Positions 52,700-63,945 of a stretch of 64,000 nt of DNA are shown here, one piece after another. The translations under genes were made by a program, and so were the position numbers. Where the stretch lies: positions 278,679 to 342,678 of the forward strand of contig JAPDFW010000085.1 of assembly GCA_028826165.1 (NCBI GenBank), in the 5' to 3' direction. Numbering within the stretch: position 1 is the stretch's first letter; each line of letters opens with the position of its first letter. A model generated the notes under the pieces. That model did no database searches. It was given only the letters and a program-made list of their open reading frames with translations, and was not told the DNA's origin. Origin of the DNA: Anaeramoeba ignava. Taxonomy: Eukaryota > Metamonada > Anaeramoebidae.

Positions 52700-53987
52700 A
52701 TGGAAAATTATTCAAATTTAAAAGAATTTAAATGATTTTAAAAATTTATTTGAAAATCAAAAGAAGAAGAAAATTATTTTTGATTTTGGATATAATTCAA
52801 TTTGTGATTAAAATCAAACTTCATTTATGTTTATAAAATTCTTTCAAAAGAATCAATATTTTAAATCTCTTTTTGATTCCAAAATGAAAGAATATCAAAA
52901 AAATTTTAATTCTAAAAGATGTTTCAATTTCAATATTTCTTCAATTTTGAATTATTTTTATTAAGGAAAAATTGAAATTATAGAAAAATGGATATGAAAT
53001 TTTTGGTTTTTCATCAAGATATTTAATTGATGAATTAACTGAAAATAATTTTATTAAAAAGAATTTTAATTGAAATTCAATGTTGATTTTTCATTAAATT
53101 ATTGAAAATTAAAATCAAAAATTAACAGAAAACTTATTTGTTATCAATTTATTTGGCTTTAATTTTGGACAAATCAATTGATCAAAACAAAATTTTTCTT
53201 GAACTTGAAGAAAAAATCATTTAAATTCAATTTTATCAAATGATGAAATTCCAACGAATGAATTTGAAATTTTCCAAAAATTAATACAATGGGGAAAACA
53301 TAAATTAAATATTAATCAAGAAAAACAAAACCGAAAACTTGAAAAAGAAGAAAAAGAAAAATTACAAAATCAAATTTCAAATCTTATTCATAAAATCAGA
53401 TTTACGGACTTCTCAACAAAAGAAATTGCAAAAGAACTTTGAAAGAAGATATAATTCCAAATCAAATTTCACAAAAATTGAATGAATTATTAATCCTGAT
53501 CAATCAGGAAGATGAAAAAGAATTGGAGGAATTTATTCACAAAGAAAAAGAAAAAGAAAAAGAAAATTCATTCATTTTCCAAACAAGATTCAACTTCAAA
53601 TTACATTCATCTATCATCAAAGAAAAAGAACATATCCAAAAATTAAAAGAATGGATTAATGATGATGAATTCTTTTACAAAATGAAAAGAGGATTTTCAG
53701 CAAAAAGAGATGGATTTGATTGCCAAAAATGGCACGATGAAGTTGATGATAAAGGAAAAACACTAATTGTTATCAAAACTGAAGATAATTTTGTCTTTGG
53801 AGGATTTACTCAAATTGGATTAAGTTGGGGAGTGTATGGATATATTCAAGATCCAAATGCGTTTCTATTTTCATTAAGAAATAATCATAATGATCGACTA
53901 CCTGAGAAATTTCCAATTAAACCAAGAAAAGCAAAAGATGCTCTTTTAAATCATTCGCTTAATGGTCCAAATTTTTTGATTTATTAA
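52700..53987 (+). pseudogene. Decayed BTB-BACK-TLDc protein gene
   Basis: The only long open part is 53439-53987. It carries a TLDc core (GFSAKRDGFDCQKWHDEVDD, TLIVIKTEDNFVFGGFTQIG, YIQDPNAFLFSLRNN) and stops at GPNFLIY, before the usual final Gly-rich strand. Upstream, translation in shifting frames recovers BTB-like FKSLFDSKMKEYQKNF and, near 53250-53430, BACK-like EIPTNEFEIFQKLIQWGKHK. Several stops and frame changes separate them (for example TGA at 53440 just before the TLDc frame). It is a dead or truncated gene lying among the RCC1-BTB copies. A separate BTB-like gene with a possible TLDc region sits at 6762-8441. Confidence 0.75.
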
Positions 53988-54113
53988 TTTAAAATTTTAA
54001 TCAAAAAATTAAAAATCAAAATTCAAAAAATTGGGAAAAACTTGAAAATTAAAAAAAGGAATTAAAAAAAATCAAAAGCAAAAAAAAATTTATTTTTCAT
54101 TTTTCTTTTAAAA

Positions 54114-55942
54114 ATGAATGACTGTTTATTTTTTGCCGAAATCCTTTTAAAAAAAAACCAAAATTTCAAAAACCAATTCAATTTAAATTTGAAAATGAAA
54201 ATGAAAATAAAATGAAAATTTTTTCAAAACAAACCAGAAACAAATTTCATCATCAAAAATAAAAATGAAAAATGAAAATGAAATTTCCAAAAATTCAATT
54301 AAATGAATTTGAAAATGACATTGAAATGAAAATTGAAAAATGAAAACAAAAAACAAATTTTCAAATCAAAATCCTTTTGAAAAATCAATACAAATTGAAG
54401 AAAATATTCAAAAAATAACTGCTGGTGGTGATAATATAGCTATTTTAACAATAGAAGGAAATGTATTTGCCAAAGGAATAGATATTAATCTAAAAAATCC
54501 AAATGAATTTATCAATATTTCATCATTAATTGAAGATACAAATGATAGAATAATTCAAGATATTGTTTGTTCAAGAAATTCAATTTACTTATTAACTTCA
54601 AATCAAAATGTTTATGGAATTGGTTCAAATGAATATGGTCAACTTGGTTTTGATTCTAAAACACTTAAAAAAACAGAAAAACCAATTTTAATGATGAAAA
54701 ATGTTTCTAAAATATTTTCAGGAAATACTTCAAAACATGTTTTTCTTTTAAATTCAAATCAAGAATTATTTGGATGCGGATATAATTTTCACAGTAAACT
54801 TGGATTAGGAAAATCAAGAAAAGAAGAAACAAGAATCCAAAAATTAACACAAATCCAAAATATTCCAAAAGGAAAAATAATTGATATTCAATGTGGATTT
54901 TCATTCAATAATGTTGATTGAAAATGAAAATGAAAATGAAAATCCAAAAAGAAAACTTTATTCATGTGGAGATTATCGATATAATGGACTTGGGAACAAT
55001 AGACATATAAGAGAATTTACTGAAATCAAATCATTTTTATTTGAAAATGATGATAATATTCTTGATTTTTCTGTTGGTAATACACATACTTTGATTTTAA
55101 CTTCAAATTCAAAATTAATTGGATTTGGAAGTAATTATTATGGTCAATTAGGAACTGGAAATACAAATAGTAAATTAATTCCAATTCAAATTGAACTTCC
55201 TAAATTAAGATTTAATGAAAATATTTCTAATTATCATATTTTTTGTGGATATCACAGATCATTTCTTTATTATTCTCCTCTTCCTTTTTCTAATCTTGAA
55301 GAAGATTTGATAAAATTATTTCAAAGAAAAGAATTTTGTAATATTTCATTTAAAACAGAAAATGGAGAAATAATTGAAGCTCATAAATTAATATTAAAAT
55401 ATAGATTAAATCAAAATCAAAATCAAAATGAAATTGAAAAACTTCAAGAAATTATTTCAAAAAAATCAATTAAAGAATCAAATCAAATATTTGAAATGAT
55501 TTATTCAAACAATTCCAAAATAAATCCAAAATTATATTCTGAAATTAAAGAAATTATAAATTCAAATGAAAAAATAGAAGAAACAATGAAAAGAATTTAT
55601 TTAAATGAAAATGAAAATGAAAAAGATTTTATAATTGAAAGAAAAGAAAAACAATATAAATTTCCAAAATTAATATTAATAATGAGAAGTGAATTATATC
55701 GAGGAATGTTTTTATCTGTAACAAATGATAAATCTAATAAAGTTACAGATTATAGTGAATTAAGTAATAAATCATTTCAAATATTTGAATATTGGATTTA
55801 TTCAAATCAAATTAAAGATGAAATTCAAATTACACAAGAAATAATTAATGAAATTCAAATTGGAATTGATTATTTTCAATTAAATCAAACAAATCCAAAT
55901 TTATTTGATTTATTAATTAATAAATTTAATAATCAAAATTAA
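54114..55942 (+). pseudogene. RCC1/double BTB protein copy D, decayed N terminus plus frameshift
   Basis: The ATG context and MNDCLFF are kept at 54114, but the next 270 bp have multiple indels and stops. A clean frame resumes at about 54385 (IQEN-type sequence and GDNIAILTIEGNVFAKG) and runs to 54921. Two bases are missing near 54900 (TGTGGATTTTCATTC in place of a sequence like TGTGGATATGCTCATTC). From 54881 the frame continues through the RCC1 blades (LIGFGSNYYGQLGTGN) and both BTB domains to a normal end at 55942. The C-terminal 350 residues are intact and could be a truncated gene, but the family start is lost. Confidence 0.82.
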
Positions 55943-56200
55943 AATTAAAATTAAAATTAAAATTAAAATTAAAATTAAAATCAAAATTAAAATTAAAATT
56001 AAAATTAAAATTAAAATTAAAATTAAAAAAATCAAAATTAATATTAAAATTAAAAATTAAAATTAAAATTAAAATTAAAATTAAAATTAAAATTAAAATT
56101 AAAATTAAAATTAAAATCAAAATCAAAATTAAAATCAAAATTAAAATTAAAATTAAAATTAAAATTAAAATTAAAATCAAAATCAAAATTCAAAAATTAA
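55938..56200. repeat. (AAAATT)n between RCC1-BTB copies D and E
   Basis: Hexamer array similar in unit and place to those at 1403, 58006, 59978 and 62040. It always starts inside or directly after the final codons (AATCAAAATTAA). Confidence 0.88.
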
Positions 56201-56240
56201 AATTAAAAATCATTTTTTTTCATTTTTTTACTTTTCAAAA

Positions 56241-58010
56241 ATGAATGATTGTTTATTTTTTGGTTTTGATTCATATCCAACTCTTTTCAAAAATAAACCA
56301 AATGAAATAACAAAACCAATTCAATTTAAATTTGAAAATGAAAATGAAAATGAAAATGAAAAACAAATTAAACAAATTTCAACAGGAAATTATTCAACAA
56401 TTTTCCTTTTTGAAAATGGAAAAGCAATAGAATATTTAAGTGAAAGAATTTCAAAACAAAATCCTAAAGAAATTCAAATTGAAAATATTCAAAAAGTAAC
56501 TGTTGGTTTTCAAAACGAAGCTATTTTAACAAAAGAAGGAAATGTATTTTCTAAAGGATATGCTGTTAATCCACAAAATCGAAATGAATTTATCAATATT
56601 TCACCATTAATTGAAGATAAAAATGATAGAATAATTCAAGATATTGTTTGCGGATTTAATTCAGTTTACTTATTAACTTCAAATAAAAATGCTTACGGAA
56701 TTGGTGATAATTATAATGGTCAACTTGGTTTTGATTCTAAAACACTTAAAAAAACAGAAAAACCAATTTTAATGATGAAAAATGTTTCTAAAATATTTTC
56801 AGGAAATATTTCAAAAAATGTTTTTCTTTTAAATTCAAATCAAGAATTATTTGGATGCGGATATAATGATTATGGTCAACTTGGATTAGGAGAATCAATA
56901 GAAGGAGAAACCAAAAAATTAACCAAAATCCAAAATATTCCAAAAGGTAAAATAATTGATATTCAATGTGGATATGCTCATTCAATAATGTTGATTGAAA
57001 ATGAAAATGAAAATGAAAATGAAAATCCAAAAAGAAAATTTTATTCATGTGGAGATTATCGATATAGTGGAATAAAAAGTAGTCACTATATAAGAGAATT
57101 TACTGAAATCAAATCATCTTTATTCGAAAATGATAATATTCTTGATTTTTCTGTTGGTAATACACATACTTTGATTTTAACTTCCAATTCAAAATTAATT
57201 GGATTTGGAAGTAATTATTATGGTCAATTAGGAACTGGAAATACAAGAGGAGAACACTCAATTCCAATTCAAATTGAACTTTCTAAATTAAGATTTAATG
57301 AAAATATTTCTAATTATCATATTTCTTGTGGATATGACAGATCATTTCTTTATTATTCTCCTCTTCCTTTTTCTAATCTTGAAGAAGATTTGATAAAATT
57401 ATTTAGAAGAAAAGAATTTTGTGATATTTCATTTAAAACAGAAAATGGTTCAATAATTGAAGCTCATAAATTAATATTGAAATATAGATTAAATCAAAAT
57501 CAAAATCAAATTGAAAAACTTCAAGAAATTATTTCAAAAAAATCAATTAAAGAATCAAATCAAATATTTGAAATGATTTATTCAAACAGAATAATAAATC
57601 CAAAATTATATTCTGAAATTAAAGAAATTATAAATTTAAATGAAAAAATTGAAGAAACAATGAAAAGAATTTATTTAAATGAAAATGAAAAAGATTTTAT
57701 TATTGAAAGAAAAGAAAAACAATATAAATTTCCTAAACTAATATTAATAATGAGAAGTGAATTATATCGAGGAATGTTTTTATCTGTAACAAATGATACT
57801 TCCAATAAAGTTACAGATTATAGTGAATTAAGTAATAAATCATTTCAAATATTTGAATATTGGATTTATTCAAATCAAATTAAAGATGAAATTCAAATTA
57901 CACAAGAAATTATTCAAGAATTAAAAAGAGGAATTGATTATTTTCAATTAAATCAAACAAATCCAAATTTAATTGATTTATTAATTAACAAATTTAATAA
58001 TCAAAATTAA
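56241..58010 (+). CDS. RCC1/double BTB protein (IBtk-like), copy E, intact
   Basis: 589 uninterrupted residues with start MNDCLFFGFDSYPTLFKNKP. Blades include YGIGDNYNGQLGF, LFGCGYNDYGQLGL, YSCGDYRYSGIKS and LIGFGSNYYGQLGTGN. BTB1 (CDISFKTENGSII) and BTB2 (RSELYRGMFLSVTNDTSN) follow, then a standard C terminus. It is almost identical to copy G (60271) in the N-terminal half, including the unusual SGIKSSHYIREFTEI blade, so E and G are the youngest duplicate pair. Its leader (56199-56240) has the CATTTTTT block. The role is as for copy C. Confidence 0.88.
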   Translation: MNDCLFFGFDSYPTLFKNKPNEITKPIQFKFENENENENEKQIKQISTGNYSTIFLFENGKAIEYLSERISKQNPKEIQIENIQKVTVGFQNEAILTKEGNVFSKGYAVNPQNRNEFINISPLIEDKNDRIIQDIVCGFNSVYLLTSNKNAYGIGDNYNGQLGFDSKTLKKTEKPILMMKNVSKIFSGNISKNVFLLNSNQELFGCGYNDYGQLGLGESIEGETKKLTKIQNIPKGKIIDIQCGYAHSIMLIENENENENENPKRKFYSCGDYRYSGIKSSHYIREFTEIKSSLFENDNILDFSVGNTHTLILTSNSKLIGFGSNYYGQLGTGNTRGEHSIPIQIELSKLRFNENISNYHISCGYDRSFLYYSPLPFSNLEEDLIKLFRRKEFCDISFKTENGSIIEAHKLILKYRLNQNQNQIEKLQEIISKKSIKESNQIFEMIYSNRIINPKLYSEIKEIINLNEKIEETMKRIYLNENEKDFIIERKEKQYKFPKLILIMRSELYRGMFLSVTNDTSNKVTDYSELSNKSFQIFEYWIYSNQIKDEIQITQEIIQELKRGIDYFQLNQTNPNLIDLLINKFNNQN

Positions 58011-58180
58011 AATTAAAATTAAAATTAAAATTAAAATTAAAATTAAAATTAAAATTAAAATTAAAATTAAAATCAAAATTAAAATCAAAATTAAAATTAA
58101 AATCAAAATCAAATTTAAAACTAAAATTAAAATTAAAATTAAAATCAAAATCAAAATCAAATTTAAAATTAAAAATTCAA
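58006..58180. repeat. (AAAATT)n between RCC1-BTB copies E and F
   Basis: AAAATT/AAAATC hexamers starting in the stop region of copy E and ending just before the T-rich leader of copy F. Confidence 0.88.
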
Positions 58181-58212
58181 AAATCATTTTTTCATTTTTT
58201 TTCTTTTTAAAA

Positions 58213-59981
58213 ATGAATGATTGCTTATTTTTTGGTTTAAATCAATATCCAAAACTTTTCAAAAATAAACCAAATGAGATAACAAAACCAATTCAATTTA
58301 AATTTGAAAATGAAAATGAAAATGAAAAACAAATTAAGCAAATTTCAACAAGTTATTCTGGAGCAATTTTCCTTTTTAAAAATGGAAAAGCAATAGAATA
58401 TTTAAATGAAAATGATTCAAAACAAAAACCTGAAAAAATTCAAATTGAAAATATTCAAAAAGTAACTGTTAGTTATCAAAATAAAGCTATTTTAACAAAA
58501 GAAGGAAATGTATTTGCCAAAGGAAGAAATATTAATCCAAATAACCGAAAAGAATTTATCAACATTTCATCATTAATTGAAGATAAAAATGATAGAATAA
58601 TTGAAGATATTGGTTGTTCTGCTCAATCAATTTACTTATTAACTTCAAATCAAAATGCTTATGGAATTGGTTCAAATGGAAATTGTCAACTTGGTTTTGA
58701 TTCTAAAACACTTAATAAAACAGAAAAACCAATTTTAATGATGAAAAATGTTTCTAAAATATTTTCAGGAAATATTTCAAAAATGTTTTTCTTTTAAATT
58801 CAAATCAAGAATTATTTGGATGCGGATATAATTATTATGGTCAACTTGGATTAGGAGAATCAAGAAGAAATGAAATAAAAATCCAAAAATTAACCAAAAT
58901 CCAAAATATTTCAAAAGGTAAAATAATTGATATTCAATGTGGAGTTTATCATTCAATAATGTTGATTGAAAATGAAGATGAAAATCCAAAAAGAAAACTT
59001 TATTCATGTGGAGATTATTCATATAACGGACTTGGAACAAATAGTCGAGAATTTACTGAAATCAAATCATCTTTATTTAAAAATGATGATATTATTCTTG
59101 ATTTTTCTATTGGAGATACACATACTTTGATTTTAATTTCCAATTCAAAATTAATTGGATTTGGAAGTAATTATTATGGTCAATTAGGAACTGGAAATAC
59201 AAATGATAAATCAATTCCATTTCAAATTGAACTTCCTAAATTAAGATTTAAAGAAGATATTTCTAATTATCATATTTCTTGTGGATATAACAAATCATTT
59301 CTTTATTATTCTCCTTCTTCTTTTTCCAATCTTGAAGAAGATTTGATAAAATTATTTAGAAGAAAAGAATTTTGTGATATTTCATTTAAAACCGAAAATG
59401 GAGAAATAATTGAAGCTCATAAATTAATATTGAAATATAGATTAAATCAAAATCAAAATGAAAATCAAATTGAAAAACTTCAAGAAATTATTTCAAATAA
59501 ATCAATTAAAGAATCAAATCAAATATTTGAAATGATTTATTCAAACAGAATAATAAATCCAAAATTATATTCTGAAATTAAAGAAATTATAAATTTAAAT
59601 GAAAAAATTGAAGAAACAATGAAAAGAATTTATTTAAATGAAAATGAAAATGAAAAATATTTTATAATTGAAAGAAAAGAAAAACAATATAAATTCCATA
59701 AATTAATATTAATAATGAGAAGTGAATTATATCGAGGAATGTTTTTATCTGTTACAAATGATACTTCTAATAAAGTTACAGATTATAGTGAATTAAGTAA
59801 TAAATCATTTCAAATATTTGAATATTGGATTTATTCAAATCAAGTTAAAGATGGAATTCAAATTACAAAAGAAATAATTAATGAATTAGAAATTGGAATT
59901 GATTATTTTCAATTAAATCAAACAAATCCAAATTTATTTGATTTATTAATTAGGAAATTTAATAATCAAAATCAAAATTAA
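58213..59981 (+). pseudogene. RCC1/double BTB protein copy F with a single one-base deletion
   Basis: The frame from 58213 stops at 58797, because an A5 run at about 58780 (TTTCAAAAATG) replaces the A6 of copy E (TTTCAAAAAATG). In the next frame the homologous sequence continues without gap (FGCGYNYYGQLGLGES at about 58815). From 58959 the rest is open to 59981, with both BTB domains. One homopolymer base is the only lesion found, so this is either a very young pseudogene or a consensus error. Restored by a read correction it would be a full-length family member. Confidence 0.8.
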
Positions 59982-60235
59982 AATCAAAATTAAAATTAAA
60001 ATTAAAATTAAAATTAAAATTAAAATTAAAATTTAAAATTAAAATCAAATTTAAAATTAAAATAAAAATTAAAATTAAAATTAAAATTAAAATTAAAATT
60101 AAAATTAAAATTAAAATTAAAATTAAAATTAAAATTAAAATTAAAATTAAAATTAAAATTAAAATTAAAATTAAAATTAAAATTAAAAATTAAAATTAAA
60201 ATTAAAAATCAAAATTCAAATTAAAATTAAAATTC
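59978..60235. repeat. (AAAATT)n between RCC1-BTB copies F and G
   Basis: A long pure hexamer run in the middle (60062-60187), degenerate at its edges. Confidence 0.88.
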
Positions 60236-60270
60236 AAAAATCATTTTTTTCATTTTTTTTCTTTTCAAAA

Positions 60271-62035
60271 ATGAATGATTGTTTATTTTTTGGTTTTGAT
60301 TCATATCCAACTCTTTTCAAAAATAAACCAAATGAAATAACAAAACCAATTCAATTTAAATTTGAAAATGAAAATGAAAATGAAAATGAAAATGAAAATG
60401 AAAAACAAATTAAACAAATTTCAACAGGAAATTATTCAACAATTTTCCTTTTTGAAAATGGAAAAGCAATAGAATATTTAAGTGAAAGAATTTCAAAACA
60501 AAATCCTAAAAAAATTCAAATTAAAGAAAATATTCAAAAAGTAACTGTTGGTTTTCAAAATGAAGCTATTTTAACAATAGAAGGAAATGTATTTTCTAAA
60601 GGATATGCTGTTAATCCACAAAATCGAAATGAATTTATCAATATTTCACCATTAATTGAAGATACAAATGATAGAATAATTCAAGATATTGTTTGCGGAT
60701 TTAATTCAATTTACTTATTAACTTCAAATCAAAATGTTTATGGAATTGGTTCAAATAATTATGGACAACTTGGTTTTGATTCTAAAACACTTAAAAAAAC
60801 AGAAAAACCAATTTTAATGATGAAAAATGTTTCTAAAATATTTTCAGGAAATATTTCAAAAAATGTTTTTCTTTTAAATTTAAATCAAGAACTATTTGTA
60901 TGCGGATTTAATGATTCTGGTCAACTTGGATTAGGAGAATCAATAGAAGGAGAAACCAAAAAATTAACCAAAATCCAAAATATTCCAAAAGGTAAAATAA
61001 TTGATATTCAATGTGGATATGCTCATTCAATAATGTTGATTGAAAATGAAAATGAAGATGAAAATCCAAAAAGAAAACTTTATTCATGTGGAGATTATCG
61101 ATATAGTGGAATAAAAAGTAGTCACTATATAAGAGAATTTACTGAAATCAAATCATCTTTATTTGAAAATGATGATAATATTCTTGATTTTTCTGTTGGT
61201 AATACACATACTTTGATTTTAACTTCCAATTCAAAATTAATTGGATTTGGAAGTAATTATTTTGGTCAATTAGGAACTGGAAATACAAGAGGAGAACACT
61301 CAATTCCAATTCAAATTGAACTTCCTAAATTAAGATTTAATGAAAATATTTCTAATTATCATATTTCTTGTGGATATGACAGATCATTTCTTTATTATTC
61401 TCCTTCTTTTTCCAATCTTGAAGAAGATTTGATAAAATTATTTAGAAGAAAAGAATTTTGTGATATTTCATTTAAAACCAAAAATGGAGAAATAATCAAA
61501 GCTCATAAATTAATATTGAAATATAGATTAAATCAAAATGAAAATGAAAATCAAATTGAAAAACTTGAAGAAATTATTTCAAAAAATCAATTAAAGAATC
61601 AAATCAAATATTTGAAATGATTTATTCAAACAATTCCAAAATAAATCCAAAATTATATTTTGAAATTAAAGAAATTATAAATTTAAATGAAAAAATTGAA
61701 GAAACAATGAAAAGAATTTATTTAAATGAAAATGAAAAAGATTTTATTATTGAAAGAAAAGAAAAACAATATAAATTTCCCAAATTAATATTAATAATGA
61801 GAAGTGAATTATATCGAGGAATGTTTTTATCTGTAACAAAATGATACTTCACAAATAAAGTTACAGATTAGTGAATTAAGTAATAAATCATTTCAAATAT
61901 TAGAATATTGGATTTATTCAAATCAAATTAAAGATGAAATTCAAATTACACAAGAAATTAAATTGATGAAATTAAATTGAATTGATTATTTTCAATTAAA
62001 TCAAACAAATCCAAAATTTATTAATTAAAATTTAT
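60271..62035 (+). pseudogene. RCC1/double BTB protein copy G, decaying C terminus
   Basis: The first 440 codons match copy E closely (MNDCLFFGFDSYPTLF, seven Asn-Glu pairs instead of four or five). An A6 run at about 61583 in place of A7 shifts the frame after EEIISKN. The BTB2 part is open again in another frame at 61617-61844. Further indels follow (ACAAAATGATACTTCAC, then GATTAGTGAA with lost bases), and the C terminus is recognisable only as fragments up to about 62035. Damage rises toward the 3' end, next to the repeat at 62040. Confidence 0.85.
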
Positions 62036-62383
62036 TAAATTAAATTAAAATTAAAATTAAAATAAAAAATTAAGTAAAATTAAATTAAAATTAAAATTAA
62101 AAATTAAAATTAAAATTAAAATTAAAATTAAAAATTAAAATTAAAATTAAAATTTTAAAATTAAAATTAAAATTAAAAATCAAAATTAAATTTAAAAATT
62201 AAAATTAAAATAAAAATTAAAATTACATTTAAAATTTTAAAATTAAAATTAAAATTAAAATTAAAATTAAAATTAAAATCATTTTTTATTCTTTTAATTT
62301 GGATTTTATTGGAATAATATTTGGAAAATTTTCATTCATTCATTCCTTGATATAAATTCTCATAATTCATTTAATAAATTTAA
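62036..62383. repeat. AAAATT repeat and unassigned spacer after copy G
   Basis: AAAATT units with many indels up to about 62280, then about 100 bp of ordinary AT-rich sequence up to the actin pseudogene. No gene. Confidence 0.75.
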
Positions 62384-63501
62384 TTAAAAAAAATTATTTT
62401 GTTTTCTTTTGTGAATTATTGTTGGTCCAAATTCATTATAATCTTGAGATGAAATACATAAATTTAAAAATCCAGGTCTTGATGCAAAAATAGCACCTCC
62501 AATCCAAACGGAATATTTTCTTTGAGGAGATGCAATAACATTAATTTTCTCTTCTTTTTCCATTAATTGATTCATTTCTTTTTCTAATCTTTCATTAAAT
62601 CCAGGAAACATTGAAGTTCCTCCTGTTAATACAATGTTTTCAATAACTTCTTTTCTCAATTCATTTTCAGTTTTCGTAATTGCATCGTAAGCAATTTTAT
62701 GAATTCCATCCTCTTCAATTCCAATCAAAGAAGGTTGGAATAAACATTCTGCTGATTGAAATCTTTCTTTTCCAATTTGGATAATTTGCCCATCAGGCAG
62801 TTCATAATCTTTCTGAATGATATTTTCATGTTTGTTCATCTCTTCTTCAAAATCCAAAGCAACATAACATATTTTTTCTTTCATATCTCTCACAATTTCT
62901 TTTTCCCCAAAAGTTGTGAAGGAATATCCTTCTCTCTGATTAACTAACTTGATTAAATATTCCGTAATTGATTTTCCTGCCAAATTGAGTTGAGTGAATG
63001 AATCATTCAAAATTTCGCCTTCAAAAATAGAAACACAATAACTCAAATCATGCCCAGATTGAATCATCAATCCAGTTCTCTTTCCTGATGAAATTAAAGA
63101 AAACAATTCTGATTTTTCTGAATAAAAAGCTGGAACTTCGAATATTTCAAACATGATTTCAGTGATTTTTCTTGATGCTTTTTGGATTCAAAAACTCGAA
63201 AACAAAAAAGGATGTTCTTAAGGGAGCAATTCGCAACTCATTATAAAGGTATGATGCCAAACTTTTTCCATATCATCCCAATTTATTATCATTCCTTTTC
63301 AATGGACATTTCAAATTCAAAATTCTCTCTTTGGAAGTGCTTCTTCTCCAATAAACATCTTTTTCCTCCCATTCCTCAGTCATGATTCCAATATATTTTT
63401 GTCTTCAACTATTGTTCTTAATATAACTCTTGGTGAATTCTCTCCTGCAAATCCTGCCTTAATCATATCGATCCAAAATCAAAAAATTGATTCAATTTCA
63501 T
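62384..63501 (-). pseudogene. Actin pseudogene (or very divergent broken actin-related gene)
   Basis: The open part 62384-63154 covers actin subdomains 3/4 to the C terminus: SGKRTGLMIQSGHDLSYCVS, LNLAGKSITEYLIKLV, YSFTTFGEKEIVRDMKEKIC, YELPDGQIIQIGKERF, LTGGTSMFPGF and ERKYSVWIGGAIFAS in degraded form. Upstream, other frames hold IKAGFAGENSPR, then several stops and shifts, then [20 protein letters not shown] (63235-63310). Nucleotide-binding segments survive but are out of frame with each other. The C terminus has GPTIIHKRKQNNFF in place of the canonical ending. It has no repeat-filled intron. Relaxed residues inside the open part suggest divergence before or after loss of function. Confidence 0.85.
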
Positions 63502-63683
63502 CTCTCAAAATCTTGAAAATTAATTTCTTGTTTTGAAATCATTTCTTTTTATTATTAAAAATTTCTTTTTGCTTAATTAAAGAAGAAAAGAGAAAAATGA
63601 AAAAAAAAGCAAATTTCTGGTTTTAAAATTTTATTAAATTTATAACTCTAAAAACAAAAAGGGAGAAGAACATTTGTTAACTT
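63502..63683. other. Intergenic spacer
   Basis: AT-rich sequence with A- and T-runs and a T-rich tract next to the actin pseudogene start. Nothing recognised. Confidence 0.5.
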
Positions 63684-63945
63684 TTAAGAAGATTCACCAT
63701 CAACAATCTTTTTGTATCTTTTGGAATTAACAAACAAAAAGAGGCAAAAGGAAGTTACTGTTACTATAAATATAAATGTAGTATTTGATTTTGGGAAATC
63801 AAAGTAAGGGAAAAACAGGGGAAACAATTCCAAATGCAGGCAACAGCACTGCCAAAACCCCAAACCAACCTGGGAATTGAGTTGGAAACAAAGTAATGAT
63901 TAATAAAATATCAAATGTAGATGGGATACATGCACGAGCAACCAT
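63684..63945 (-). pseudogene. Small membrane-protein fragment, unrecognised
   Basis: From an ATG at 63945, translation gives MVARACIPSTFDILLIITLF and FGVLAVLLPAFGIVSPVFP, and then a TGA. In the adjacent frame, hydrophobic sequence continues (FPYFDFPKSNTTFIFIVTVT, FCLFLFVNSKRYKKIVDGESS) to a TAA at 63684. The two parts look like one protein of three or four TM helices broken by a one-base change near 63815, or separated by an intron I cannot place. No family is recognised. The low repeat content and relatively normal composition distinguish it from the flanks. Confidence 0.35.
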
